A stretch of DNA of 64,000 nucleotides from Metaphire vulgaris. Lineage: Eukaryota > Annelida > Clitellata > Crassiclitellata > Megascolecidae. Location: NCBI GenBank assembly GCA_018105865.1, contig CM030832.1, forward strand, positions 10,318,156 through 10,382,155, read 5' to 3'. Shown here piece after piece: positions 23,526 to 55,800 of this stretch (the stretch's first letter is position 1; each line of letters opens with the position of its first letter). Under the pieces are notes generated by a model that made no database searches, was not told the origin of the DNA, and saw nothing but the letters and a program-made list of their open reading frames with translations. Position numbers and translations under genes: made by a program.

Positions 23526-24084
23526 CATTGTATTTTTTGCCCATTGAGCTTACAAGTTTCAAGCTCTATCTTCACTGCGAAACTGTGCAGAATGTTTGTT
23601 ATTTCGAAAATATATTTCTTTTATAACATTATTTTTGCCCATTATCCTCCACTTTGTATTTTGTAACAAATAATTATTCGATTGAAATTTTTAATTACTG
23701 TACATCCTTAGTTTGCTTATTTAAATGGCATCGTCAATTGTATGCTTGTTTGGTTATATGTCTGTCTATATATGCAAATTTAGCAGTTTTTACTTCTTTA
23801 CAATTTATTGGTAATTATAAATGTTAAAAGCTGGCTTGTGCCCAATTAATGAAGTCATGTTTATTTTATGTGGTTAGTTATTGGTTATCCTCATTACATA
23901 TATTTATGGCATTGCTGATAAACAGGGAATAATGTACATGTTGGTTAGCCTGTATAGATTGAATCCGTATTACATATACAAGTAGTTCATATACAGCTTT
24001 ATTGCTACTTTAAGGCATTATTTCTTTCCTAAATAGAATTTTGATGAAGATTTAAAATCTATGAATGTTCTTCTTCGTAGTTTT

Positions 24085-24690
24085 CTGCCCTTAGGCAGGT
24101 TTTGTATTCCAATTTTGCCATTCATTCCTGTTCATAGCTTTCTCCTTTAAGTCTTTATAGTCCTTTTCCATTATCCAGTCAAGTAGCATCTCTCGTGGTC
24201 TTCCTTTGGTCTTTTCCCCCTCTAGTTGTCCTTCTATTATTTCCCTTAGGAGTGAGTCTCCTCTCATTATATGTCCCATCCAGGTCTTTTGTCTTTTTCT
24301 TATTGTGTTGATCATCTCTTACTTTTCCTCCACCTGTTTCAGCACTTCCTCGTTTGTCTTATGTTCTGTCCAGCTGATCTTCTCCATTTTTCTCCATATC
24401 CACATTTCAAAGGCCTCTAGTCTTGTTATTTCCTCTTTTCTTAGAGTCCATGTTTCCGATCCATAAAGTGTCGCGCTCCATATCAGTGTTTTGATAAGTC
24501 TTTTCTTCAAGTTTCTGTCTAGTCCTCCTCTCATCAGTTATTTTCTTTGATAGAATGCCTCTTTCCCCATCGCTATTCTCCTTTTCACTTCCTCCTTGCA
24601 TCTTGCGTTATGAGACTCCCCAGGTAGCAGAATTTCTGGACTTGTTCTATTCTTTCTCCATAAATCATGATCTTCACTTCTAAGTGCCTC
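24085..24690 (-). mobile_element. Non-LTR retrotransposon C-terminal fragment
   Basis: Minus-strand pieces in shifting frames read, in order: FCYLGSLIT; LIKTLIWSATLYGSETWTLR; LEAFEMWIWRKMEKISW; TNEEVL; IRKRQKTWMGHIMRGDSLL; EGEKTKGRPREMLLDW; and NEWQNWNTKPA. That is the full C-terminal order of an endonuclease/RT retrotransposon. It carries several frameshifts and a stop, and is 5'-truncated. Confidence 0.87.
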
Positions 24691-24742
24691 AGGCGGCACG
24701 GTCTAAGGGTCGGTGGCGAGTAACATCGTTACATAACTTCAG

Positions 24743-24950
24743 TGGCATAGTGATGAGGTCAGGGTGGGCACCATTCCTGGGTGCCAAGAGGGTGCCAGAA
24801 TTGATCCCCAAAATTTTTGAAGATTATTTATATAATTGGGAAATCTGACCTTAATAACACCCCAAAAATCCTGACAAGTAAAAAAGTCGGCATCTATTTT
24901 AGTTAATTAAATGATACTGTCTGCGCACCCAAGTAACGCAACTGGGCAGA
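24743..24950. mobile_element. Decayed CAGTGGC-type MITE
   Basis: The left end CAGTGGCATAGTGA resembles CAGTGGCGTAGCCA of the element at 2388. The right end near gcgcacccaagtaacgcaactg is only weakly complementary. No matching target duplication was found, so the boundaries are approximate. Confidence 0.4.
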
Positions 24951-25139
24951 TGTTATTATTATTATTACGCTAGCTGTTTACCTGTCAAAAATGATGATGG
25001 AGCTTGGCTATTGCCTACCACTTTTAAAATATTCTAGCATTTTGTTAAAAGGAGTCAGAGGATGGGAAAAGGGTGTTAAAGGGGAGAAGAAAAGGGGCAG
25101 GGTAAGGAGAGTTGAAGACTGGCTAAAGTGAAGAATTAT

Positions 25140-25262
25140 TGCAAGTATGGGACGATTAAGGGGTGAACAACTTGCCAAGGTCACTACGCAGTGTCTAGGG
25201 TCAGATTCAAACCTGCTGCCCTCCAGTTGCATGTCAAAAATCCTACCACTACTCCACCCCCT
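25140..25262 (-). mobile_element. tRNA-headed SINE, family A, reversed
   Basis: The reverse complement shows tggagtagtggtagga (box A region) and ggtttgaatctgacc (box B region), then agacactgcgtagtgacctt and gttcacccctta, matching the 18106 copy along its length. Confidence 0.75.
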
Positions 25263-25636
25263 GTTGCTATGGTAATTGGTGCCAATGAAATATGAAAGTA
25301 CATAATTTAACTGTTGTTATTTTACTGAGGGATTAAAGTTACAGTACAAGAATTGTTTCACACATTTAGAAATGTGTTATTTGTAAAAGGGTCTTGAAAT
25401 AAAAATGATAAAATAAAAGTGTTGTTATTTAGCCCTTCCTGTTTTCAGTGTGACACTGTCAATGAAGGCTTATTACTTTTTACTTTATAGGCAACAGTTT
25501 CATCCAGCAAACCCATATAACAATCTTAATAGATAGATATATATGAGCACTCCATATCAGGAATTTACTCTCAAATTTATTCCTAAAATAATCCTGTGGC
25601 TATGCTTAGATTTATCAGTAGTTGAAGCTGTTAAAC

Positions 25637-25969
25637 CAGGGATGGGCAAAGTGTGGCCCTCGAAGCCCTTTTGTGCGGCCCCCTCCCGACATCGAGAGAT
25701 ACTACATGAATGTGCGGCCCTTTAAAACATATGAAACATTTGACAGCATTCAAATTGGATTTACACTTTGGCACTTGATCGCTAACTAGAAAATGCTTTT
25801 AATATTTACTAACTTTTCTTCAACTTGACAGTCTTGGCTTATTAATAAATACTTAACACTGCACATTATATAATACGTTATGTTAAAATTGTTTTGGAAA
25901 CTACTTAATTTAATTCTAAATGCCGAAAAAAGTGTGTGGCCCTCGGCTAAAAATTTGTGCCCATCACTG
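25637..25969. mobile_element. hAT-type element, CAGGGATGGGCAAA ends
   Basis: The left end is CAGGGATGGGCAAAGTGTGG and the right end is gtgcccatcactg; inverted repeats match apart from CAGGG/CAGTG and a 2-bp change. The interior repeats tgtggccctcg and gtgcggccc near both ends. The 8-bp flanks do not match well, so the copy is older or its ends have been altered. Non-coding. Confidence 0.7.
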
Positions 25970-26432
25970 TGCACCTTCTGTAATCTGTGTTAATAGTAAC
26001 ATGAGGCAGAGTATAGAAACATATGTAAAGTCAATAATAAATGTACTATAAATACATATATTATATTACGATAATGTATGTAGCACTTAAAGATTTAACC
26101 ACTAATAAGAGCAGAGACCACACTCACATCATCAAATAAAATGTAATGAAATGTGACAAATTGAAATGTTGTCCAAAGGAGGTGGTTCAATTCGTCAGTA
26201 TGAATATTCAATTAACCATTACTATACTATATTCTTCAAAGTATAAGTGCAGGTACGTGAACCAATGCCAATGTCTTTAACGGTTAGATTTTAACAGTGG
26301 ACAGATTATTATTTGCTACATGCACTGAAGAAATGGTGAGGCATTAGAGTTTCAATTAGTCGTCAAAATAATCGTTCCAGTTTCACCCGACAGAAGAACT
26401 ATGCACAGTTGCACAATTTTGCATCAACAAAT

Positions 26433-46983
<20,551 letters not shown>

Positions 46984-48146
46984 GGCTTCGTGTCATATGG
47001 CAAGATCGGATTTATGGAAGAAAATTTCAACGCAAACTCGTTTCAATATGCCTTCATTTAGTATTAATAATCAAATTAAACAGAAAATCAGCAAAAATAC
47101 ATCAATTTTTACCCGACACTCATGATACTATTCTTTACTTTTAGTCTATGAGTATTGTAGCGCTATACTCGTGACTGAGTCGTGAGCGTAGCGATGAAAT
47201 TTCAAGGAAGTAAGATAAACTCGTTTATTTGTTCAAGATGGTCCAAAACTATAATAATACCATGACCCTAACAAAACAAGAATATTTAATAGCACGTAGA
47301 CTGAGAATGCTGATACAGTGATACTGTTAATTGAATTCATCGTCAGAGATTAAAAATTTCAAATTTCAAGGAGAGTCCTTGATGCCCATTAGAGCTGGGT
47401 CGATTACGATTATTTTTTCCGATTACGATTACGATTATTTTCGATTATTTTTCACGATTACGATTTCGATTACGATTACGGTTTTTTGTATAATCGCGAT
47501 TTCGATTTCGATTATTTCACAGTACCTTTAGAAACTGGCTTTCCCGCCATATTTTACAGTATTCGGCAATCCTCTGTGTATCGATGTTCAGTTGGTCTTC
47601 AACAGGGATATTTCTACACCCCTAACACCCCCCAACACCCCCAATTTGAGGTCGATACCCCTTTAAAATTTGGTAATGTGACAATGGTATGCATACAGAA
47701 TGCATTTTGATTAGCCGTGAACACCCTCAAACAGGCCCATTCAGAGGGGGCCAGGAGGCCATTCGCCCTGGCCTCCATCATTTGGGGCCTCCCTTTGTTT
47801 CCTTGTCTAGAATTCTGGGAGAGCTAGAAAGCTAGATAGCTACTACTAGAAGGGGCCTCACAATTTGGTGATGACCTTTTTTGCTTGTTGACAATTTTGG
47901 GATTTTGGGAAAGCTAGGAAGGTATTCTGCGGTCCTCAGAATTGGTGATTACCTTTTTTCGCTTGTCAAAATTTTAATTGTTGGGAAGATAGGAGAGGCC
48001 TCGAAATTCCAACTGGCCTGGGCTTCCTTCAGCTTCTGAAGGGGCCTGCTCCCAAATGGAGAAATGCACCCCACAACTTTTATCCTCGGATGACTTTTGT
48101 GAGTCTCTTGTCTGACTTGTCAGACTTTTTGTGAGTCTCTATAAGG

Positions 48147-48487
48147 CAGCGGTTCTCAACCTGTGGGTCGCGACCCCCACGGGGGTCGAATGACGATTTG
48201 CCAGGGGTCGCCCGAGACCATCAGAAATATGAGGTAGTCTCTTTTCTTGTTATTGTACAAAATTTCCTCAGTGATAGTTACGACGTACTAGTTGTTTTAC
48301 TATAATTGTCATTCGAGGATAGACATTGAGACAATTAAATAATAACTATTTCGAACATTTTGATTGTCGTAGAATTATTATTTTTAGCAGTTTACATTGT
48401 GAACGAAAATGATTTTACTGTTGGGGGGGTCGCCACATCATGGGTAATTGAATTAAAAGGGAGCACCATAAAGGTTGAGAACCGCTG
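48147..48487. mobile_element. SPIN-like hAT MITE
   Basis: The terminal inverted repeat CAGCGGTTCTCAACC / GGTTGAGAACCGCTG is perfect over 15 bp, with a perfect 8-bp duplication ctataagg (48139-48146 and 48488-48495). The left end continues tgtgggtcgcgacccc, then gggggtcgaatgac and caggggtcgcc; the right side has gggggggtcgccacatcatg. This layout closely recalls the SPIN (Space Invaders) family of vertebrate and invertebrate genomes. The 341-bp copy is internally deleted and non-coding. Confidence 0.85.
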
Positions 48488-48739
48488 CTATAAGGTTTTT
48501 TGCTTGTCAGCCTTTTTCGGTAGAGACTTCCAATTTTCGACACCCCCAGATTTTCCCGACACCCCCAAATTCACAATCCTACAATCCTAGAAATAAACAC
48601 ACCCCAGATTTCTCGACACCCCACCCCAATTCACAATCCTAAAAATAACCCTGGTCTTCAATCTCCTTAAAGGATCGAGCCTGTGTAGCAAGACCGATAT
48701 CGTCCAAACTTCCTACTGATGGTATCAGGTAAGTCGTGT

Positions 48740-48990
48740 GTAGGCCTATAAGCCTACAAATTGAATAGCATAGGTGCTAGAACTGAACACTGTGTTAGAC
48801 CGTTTCGCTGACGTCTCCAGGAGCTGACATCTTCTCCCAAGTGAACTAAGAACCGTCTGTCAGAGATGAGTAATCCCACAAGTTGACAGAACCAGGGTGG
48901 CAAATTGAGCGAGAGTTTGTACATTAAACCCGCATGCCACACCGCATCGAAAGCTGCTGTCAAACCCAGAAAGATGGTGCCTGTCTTTAT
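48740..48990 (-). mobile_element. Jockey-like reverse-transcriptase fragment
   Basis: The minus strand reads LTAAFDAVWHAGLMYKLSLN, then LLISDRRFLVHLGEDVSSWR, then NGLTQCSVLAPMLFNL. This is the palm block of non-LTR RTs (usual form: A-F-D-x-V-W-H ... D-R-x-F-x-V ... G-x-P-Q-G-S-V-L-A-P-x-L-F-N). The G of Q-G-S is Cys here. It sits inside the hAT at 47390-49229. Confidence 0.85.
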
Positions 48991-49230
48991 ACGCAGTTGA
49001 ATCCATTTTCAATGAAAATCTGATAATCAACGGTAAATTGAACTTTCTTTGAATCGGAAATATTGTATAATATAACTTATGGGAATAATCGAAAAATAAT
49101 CGCGATTTCGATTATTTTTTCGACGATTATCGATTATTTCGATTTATTTAATAATCGGGTCGATTTCGATTACGATTTTTCCAAAAATCGCGATTTCGAT
49201 TACGATTTCGATTAATCGACCCACCTCTAA

Positions 49231-49380
49231 TGCCCATCGGCCTACTTGGCACTGCGCGATCGATTCCCGTCAGTGCACCGAAGTTAAGACGTCGATCCCG
49301 ACTCGTACTTTGACGGGTGATCAACTGACCATTCCAAGATTGAGTCTTGGTGCCGGCTGACAACCGATGCAAATTACTCA
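49231..49380 (+). mobile_element. 5S-rRNA-headed SINE fragment
   Basis: Starts tgcccatcggcctacttggc, then cgatcgattcccgtcagtgc, accgaagttaagacgtcgat and tactttgacgggtgatcaac, and ends near gagtcttggtgccggc. It follows 5S rRNA from its 5' end through the internal control region, with substitutions and small indels. It lacks the first-class matches expected of a functional 5S gene. Confidence 0.72.
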
Positions 49381-50929
49381 TAGTCTACTCATAGTGTGGA
49401 GATCTGAAAATTTCAACCATCGCTGTCACCAACAGTAAGCGCGCCATAACAATACTAGAACTCCGTTTCAGAAATTTCGTCTTCATTTTTAGCAGAATCT
49501 TTGATTTCTTCCATTTTTCTCCCGGTCCCATTTTTAGTGCTTAGGGTGCCCATGCCTCCATTCTATATGCGAGCGTTCTAGAATACGGTTGATTACATTT
49601 GTCTAGATAAGAGTGCGCTACATAAATTTGTTTTCTAACCGCCAGCGCTCGTCGTCGTCGTCGTAGTCGTCGTCGTCGACACGTCGAAATTTGGAGCGTG
49701 ATTCAATTTCATTGTAAGAATTTAAGAATTTTAGGAATTTTATTGCTTTTAAAGATTTTTTAAGTTAAAAGTTTTAAACGATTAATTGTTAATATAGGCT
49801 AAACGTCTATTGATGATTCTCGAACAACACAGCAACACCATAAGCAGTGACGGTTCCAAGAACTCTTGATGGCGGGGGGGGTGCAATGAATTTCTAGGAA
49901 GTTGGTGGGGGAGGCAATGAATTTCTGGGAACATCCCGCCAATTGTCAAATGAATTATATGTAGGCTAAACGGTTTAGAAGAAATCTGTAGATTTGAGTT
50001 ATGAAAAATAATTTTCAGAATTGACAATGTATAAAAGCCATTTCAGTCTGGTTGTACAAAGTCATGGTGCAAACTCGAGTTTTCTATTGCTGGAAACGAA
50101 TTTGTCGATGACATTGTCTATGGATATGTCTATATCTTTGTGGATATAGGACCAATAGGTACATTAAGACTAATCCGTTTAGACGCATAGGCGGCAGAAG
50201 ACACTCAAGAATAAAAAGTACCCCGGCCCATCTACTACTGTATAGACTCTGAATTAGTGGCAAACATACATTTTCAGGTGTGATTTATAAAAAAAGAAAA
50301 ATGTTTCAAAAATACAATTTTAATACAGAATTACAGCGTCTTTAAATATGTGTGACATAGAAATAATCGATGTCCTTAGAGTTTGGTTTGAAACCTGAAA
50401 ACCAAGAGTACATTGGAGGCTTCGTGCAACGTAAGATTACAAATTGAAAACTTATTTAAACAATTTAAAATTCTTACTTCTTAAAAAGTACCCCAGCACG
50501 GCCTATGGCGGGTGGGGGTACTTTTAAAAGTACCCCGGCCAGGGCCGACGGGGCTGATAGGATTGCGCCACCTATGTTTAGACGATCAGCTTACATTAAA
50601 GACGCATTTTTGGTGAGCCAGTGGGAGGGATGCATCCACAGTCATCCCCAACATGGAACCACCTCTGTCTTTCAGCATATATTTGTTTATGCTGTCGAGC
50701 TACTTCATGGTTTTCAGATACCATTTAAAGTTGCTGTTAGGCCTAAATTCTGAGCATCTGAGTTATTTTGAATTGTGATTATATGATATTGACTTTTATC
50801 TAATAGATTGCATACTATTTTTTTAATAAATGCATGTTTTTTTTAAGGATAAAAATTTATATCTTTTTTGGACATGGACATGGTCATCTGTCATACCCAG
50901 GATTAGCCTATAGGTTACAGGTGGTAGCC

Positions 50930-51035
50930 ACACCTGTTATGACCAATGACCGCCCTCGTTATGACCGCTCTCTTTATGACCGCTCTATGTCCCCACCCGT
51001 TATGACCGCCCCCATTATGACTGTCGCTGTTATAC
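50930..51035 (+). repeat. Degenerate ttatgaccgc array
   Basis: About seven imperfect units of gttatgaccgccc/ctttatgaccgctc in tandem. Comparable in style, not sequence, to the GGTCAATCGTCC units at 4681-5200 and the ggtctac-gacaat units at 56510-56600. Function unknown. Confidence 0.75.
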
Positions 51036-51312
51036 AGCTTATGCATCTTACATTATGCCTCTAATCATGCTCCAGAACTTGGTTTACATTACATTACTCA
51101 ACATCTTTTTGATTCTGGAACTCTGATTATCGATATTATAAAAAGCAGTGAGCTGGACATATCTCTCTGACCAAAAGTTTCACCCACCAGTGCTGGTTAG
51201 ATAGATAGATAGAAAGATAGTTCATTACAGGCGCATTGAGACACTAAAGCGCCACTGCTGGTTGCTCGGAAAAAAATGTCTTCAGTCAGATAAGAAAATG
51301 TCCCGTGTAGTA

Positions 51313-51410
51313 GAATTCAAATATTCAGAGGATAATTTTTTCAATGCTTGTTCCAGAAAGGTTAGGAATATCAGGCATAATCTTTGCTCAGTTTAATATT
51401 GTGTTACTGT
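51313..51410 (+). repeat. ~100-bp direct repeat, copy 1
   Basis: gaattcaaatattcagagga through tttaatattgtgttactgtg recurs at 52005-52103 with a short divergent block in the middle (gcttgttccagaaaggt versus gtaatgctgtagaaata). Possibly two copies of a dispersed element or a local duplication. Confidence 0.85.
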
Positions 51411-52004
51411 GAACTTCAGAATTAGTCTTGGTAGTAACTTGTAATCGAGTATCACATGAGTACAAATTTTTAGGTTCTTGGCCTGATGATCGGACAAGCA
51501 TGCACTCAGTTCTAAGGTATTCGTACTTGCATTGTACGAAGACATTTATCCACTAGTGAGATAATTTTGAACTCAACTCTGGAGATCACTACAAAGCTGG
51601 TGCAGTTACTTCAATGGACCAGAAATGTGCTGGTTCCTTTGGCGTCTAATGACAAGCACATCTGCTGCATTCTGTAGTGATTGGAGTCTCTTTAGTTGTG
51701 TGATGTTGATTTGAGCCAGTAGGCTGTAACAGTAATCCAAAGCGTGTTCAGACCAACGCTGTATAATGAGCCATTAGAGCGTCAGTACCACCTCCTGGTG
51801 TCACCAAGTTATAATTGCTCTTAGTTTGACGCAATTCCAGGAAGCCACATGAAACAACCCTGCTTATATGATCGGATCAGATGGGAAAAAAATCACAATT
51901 TTCTATTCCTGTTAAGAAAAATTAGTAATCAGTTAGGAGGTTGATTCATGCAAACTCTCCTGGACAGATAAAATATCCTGGACAGATAAAATATTGCTTA
52001 TAAT

Positions 52005-52103
52005 GAATTCAAATATTCAGAGGATAATTTTTTCAATGTAATGCTGTAGAAATATTAGGAATATCAGGCATAATCTTTACTCAGTTTAATATTGTGTTAC
52101 TGT
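52005..52103 (+). repeat. ~100-bp direct repeat, copy 2
   Basis: Second copy of the repeat at 51313-51410. It is preceded by a 17-bp unit tcctggacagataaaat repeated twice in tandem (about 51958-51992). Confidence 0.85.
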
Positions 52104-52853
52104 GTATAGGTGCCTGCCTGCTAGTATATGTGATGCTTGCTGTTTCAACTATGCCATTTTACATGGTTCTGACATCGAATATTTAAAAAAAAATTGTTGA
52201 ACAGGATCATGGCTTCGAAGTTCAAGACATGCTTCAATAGCTTATGAGCTGATTCTATGTTCCTCACTCTCATATGCTGCATATGGGTGTTTCACCATTT
52301 CCTCATGTAAAAATTTTGTACAGCTGTTGGCTGCTGAAGATGGCAAAATGTTTTGAACAGATAGTTCACTTCAGTTGCAGGCTGGGCTAGAGCAGCTTCC
52401 AGAGAACAAACGAGATTGATGGTGATGCAGAGGAGTTTGAACTCTTAATCTGTATCATCTTTGCTTGAGACTCTTGAGTCTCAAGACCAAAGCAAACACC
52501 AGGACTCTGATACCTCACAATGTAGTCCTAGATCATGACTTGAATATCAAGGACATAACTGTGACAAAACAACAGGTCTTTAAAAACTGAGTTTCAAAAC
52601 CAGGGCTCACATCTTGAGCTGACTGCAACCATGAATATCACTCTAGATTGAAAAATTATTTCACCTAACAAAACAAAATCCAGAAGGCTTCTTGCCTTCA
52701 GATGTGACTAGGACACAGTCACGCAGTAGTATCGTCTTAAATTTGAATTATAGCAGAAACTGATTAATTATGATCCATTTTACCGATCATTTATACCTGC
52801 TATGTAATATTGTTTTAGAAAACGGATGTGTTGCATTCTATTTTGAAAGTAAA

Positions 52854-55800
52854 ATGCCAATTACACCAAATTTATCAACTCATTCCAAACTTTCACCAAG
52901 ACGCAGAAGAAGCCTTTTAGTGTCATTGGAAGAATTTTCAAAGTCTTTCCATGAAGCATCATGTATTGGAGATCGGAAGAAAGTGAAAAAATTGCTTCTT
53001 TATGGTAATTTTAGTTCTTTTATCACTACAGTACCGGTAATTGTCAAAGAGCTTTTACTAGTGTCATTGATCAGCATTTCTTCTGTGTTTTCAAATCGAA
53101 ATTCTTACATTCTTTCACCCATTATTATTTTAACCCGTTAACGGGGGAATTAATTTTTACAAGACGTTACCAATTTGGGTAATTAATTTTGGGGAAAAGC
53201 ATTTGTTTGAACTGTGAACATGTACTTTTTAAACTTACTATATTTCAGGCTATATAGAGGCTACAAAGATGTGGTTTGCATCATTGTTTAGCATTTTTAT
53301 TGTACTTACCATCCATCCATGCCCAAAAAAATTTTGGGGGTTGGGCCCACTCTACAGGCCAAAATATGACCCCTCCCAAAAAATAAGTTCAAAGGTCAAT
53401 AAAAATTTTTTTCAATGGTGACTCCCTAGGTTCAGCAGCAAAGTTGTAGGTGGGTGTCTTTGGAACATATTAGTTCAAAAATTTTGAAGATCGGGCCCAA
53501 TTTATGGGAGTTATGATGTTTCTACACCAGGCACCCATTTTTAAACGGTGAACACCGTGGTGGAAGAGCAAAACAGTTGCGCGACGTTTTAAAACGTCGA
53601 ACCCCGTTCGCATATGATTTTCGGGCGACGTTTATAAACTTCGAACCCTGGTAACGGGTTAAGAAGCAGAGTTAATGGAAAAATGACTCATTTATGCATG
53701 CCAACCTCGAGCAATTGCCAACAGATGCTTTTATATGGTGCCCAAGCCCTAGGACCCTGCCAAATATTCCTCCCTGTTTTTCCTTTTCCTGCATGTGTTT
53801 ATTATATTTAGCTGTGTTCTTTTTATTTTCAAGTGCCTGACATGTGAGTACCATGTGAGTTTCTTTCAGAATTTGCAGGATGATGTGTACAGTTCCTGTC
53901 ATATCTCTATGTCATTCATGATTTTGTCTTTCCTGCTCTTTAATAACAACAATAATAATGGGGTTTAACCATTTGACCATGGTTATCCATATAGCCAATA
54001 GGTTATCCTGGTTATGAAGCCTAAATATCAGCCTTATGTGGTAAAAAGGGTTGAAGTGATTCTATATGGTCTGTCCTGTGTAAGAGCCATTGCTTATTTC
54101 ACTTCAGTGTCTAATTTTAGAAAAGTTGGATCAGTGTTCTTATCCAAAATGTTGGACCTTCAGTGGGGGTCGGATGGCTGATGTCAATCTGTGAACTCCT
54201 ACTGGGTTCATCTGCAGCTGTCAGCGGCAACTTGTAGAGGTGCACTGATTGTGCCCTTCTAGCCAATTATCAGCCTCAAATAATCGGCCAATTACAAATT
54301 ATTGATTTTTGTAGTTTCTTTATTCATTAGTGAGTTTAGCATATAGTCAAATGAATTGGATAAACATTATCTCGTCATTTCATCCCTAGTTTGCACTTGC
54401 TGGGCGACTGTAAAAGATTTGAAGCAAATTTAAACAGCAGTGGAAATACTAAATCAAAATGTACCCAAAATCATGGCCACAAAAATTTCCTCCTTTACGG
54501 AAAACCGAAAACGGAGGCTATTGTAATTTATGAAATAAGTGACTAATAAATTGTCTCTGTGATGAGACAAATGTATTTAATATTAAGAACATATAAGATT
54601 GTACCGTATTATCTTGCTTATAAGATGCACTTTTCCCCCATAAAAATCAGCACCAGGTGTGGGTGCGTGTTATACATAGAAATAAATTTTATGTACATGC
54701 AATTTTATGTACACTGTACATCACATATATAATTTTAATTTAGCTGTATTTTTATGCATATAACACGCATGTTATACGGGTTTTTTATCTACGCTATCGG
54801 TGGTGGAGAAAAACTTTGTTTGCACATCAATTTTCAAAAAGAATTTGCCAGACAATTGTGATAGTATAGGTTGCTCAATAGACATTCTGTCGTTGATAGC
54901 TAAAAAATTATGTAGGCTTATTGTTTTATGGCATAATGACGGCCACCGGCTGGGGGGGGGGCTGTCTACTCTTCCAATTTTAAGCAGAATTTGAAAGACA
55001 ATTGTGGTTATCCAGGTTAATTAATAGAGATTCTCATAGGAAATTTTGGGTGCATATTATACATAGGTAGTTAACATTTTTACATTATGATAACTCTAGA
55101 AACTAAGGCTGTGTTTTATACATAGGTGTGTATTATACCAGAGATAATACGGTAATTGTCTGCCAAGTCTGCCCACTTAATGGACAACACCTCCCCCCCG
55201 CTTTTCACAGCGATATGCAATGGGTCAATTTAGGAGGCAGGCAGAAGGCATTATGAGATGGTGACCAATCATGTGATTGTAGTACATGCAGTAGTGTAAC
55301 ACTGATGGTCTTACTTGGAGCCATTGGCTCTATGTGTGCCATATTTCTGTTATGCCACTTCTTCAGGCCATTTCAGTGCATGATGTCTTGGACAGCCAAA
55401 TGAATGAATGAGCCCATGATTTTCTTGTCTAGGTATAAAATGCAGGAGTTATTAGCTAGCTGATCCCACTGTATTAGATGCTAGAGTAGGGTCCTTAAAT
55501 GCAAGGAAAGGAATTTTACTTTTCAAGATCTTCTTGTAGACCTTCACTATTCCAATGCCAATATTTTGCACAACCGCAAGCTGATAGTATTGCCGCTAAG
55601 ACTTGAGATTGAACAGGAGAGGGCCCTTTAACCTGGTAGACTTGGGGGGGTGGTGGCTCTGAGCCATGTGGACCATATTGCTGTTATGCCATTGGGTACC
55701 AAGCATCTTGAAAATCAAAATATGGCTCTCTGTTGAGGAAGTCTACCACTGTTTTATTATTTATGACTTTATACAATCTGAACCATGTAAAGCGCTCTTG

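Larger units (their letters stand above)
22392..26432. other. Intergenic region between convergent PDXDC1 and CTR9 3' ends
   Basis: No gene is supported. From left to right: the probable PDXDC1 3' UTR (22392 onward; no convincing AATAAA assigned), SINE B (23325-23525), a non-LTR fragment (24085-24690, minus), a decayed CAGTGGC-type MITE (about 24743-24950), a reversed SINE A (25140-25262) and a hAT (25637-25969). About 26000-26430 is AT-rich sequence in which I see nothing, apart from the CTR9 3' UTR at its end. Confidence 0.7.
47390..49229. mobile_element. hAT element, TAGAGCTGGGTCGATTA ends, with nested insertions
   Basis: Ends TAGAGCTGGGTCGATTA and TAATCGACCCACCTCTA are inverted repeats with one mismatch. 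The 8-bp duplication atgcccat is perfect (47382-47389 and 49230-49237). Both subterminal zones are arrays of cgattacgatt/cgatttcgatt. The 1840-bp body has no intact transposase. It holds a SPIN-like hAT MITE (48147-48487) and an RT fragment (about 48740-48990). It is inserted at the 5' edge of a 5S-headed SINE. Confidence 0.88.
46984..52853. other. Intergenic region between divergent CTR9 and TEX14
   Basis: The CTR9 promoter should lie just above 46984; no TATA box is evident. The hAT complex occupies 47390-49229, followed by a 5S-headed SINE (49231-49380). 49640-49690 is a (GTC)n run. 49850-49950 has a decayed CAGTGACGGTTCC-type end. 50930-51035 is a ttatgaccgc array. A ~100-bp direct repeat lies at 51313 and 52005. 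The remainder (about 49700-50900, 51420-52000 and 52110-52850) is AT-rich sequence in which I recognise no gene. An acceptor-like ttgttttag at 52811-52819 suggests an upstream TEX14 5' UTR exon may exist in this gap. Confidence 0.6.
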
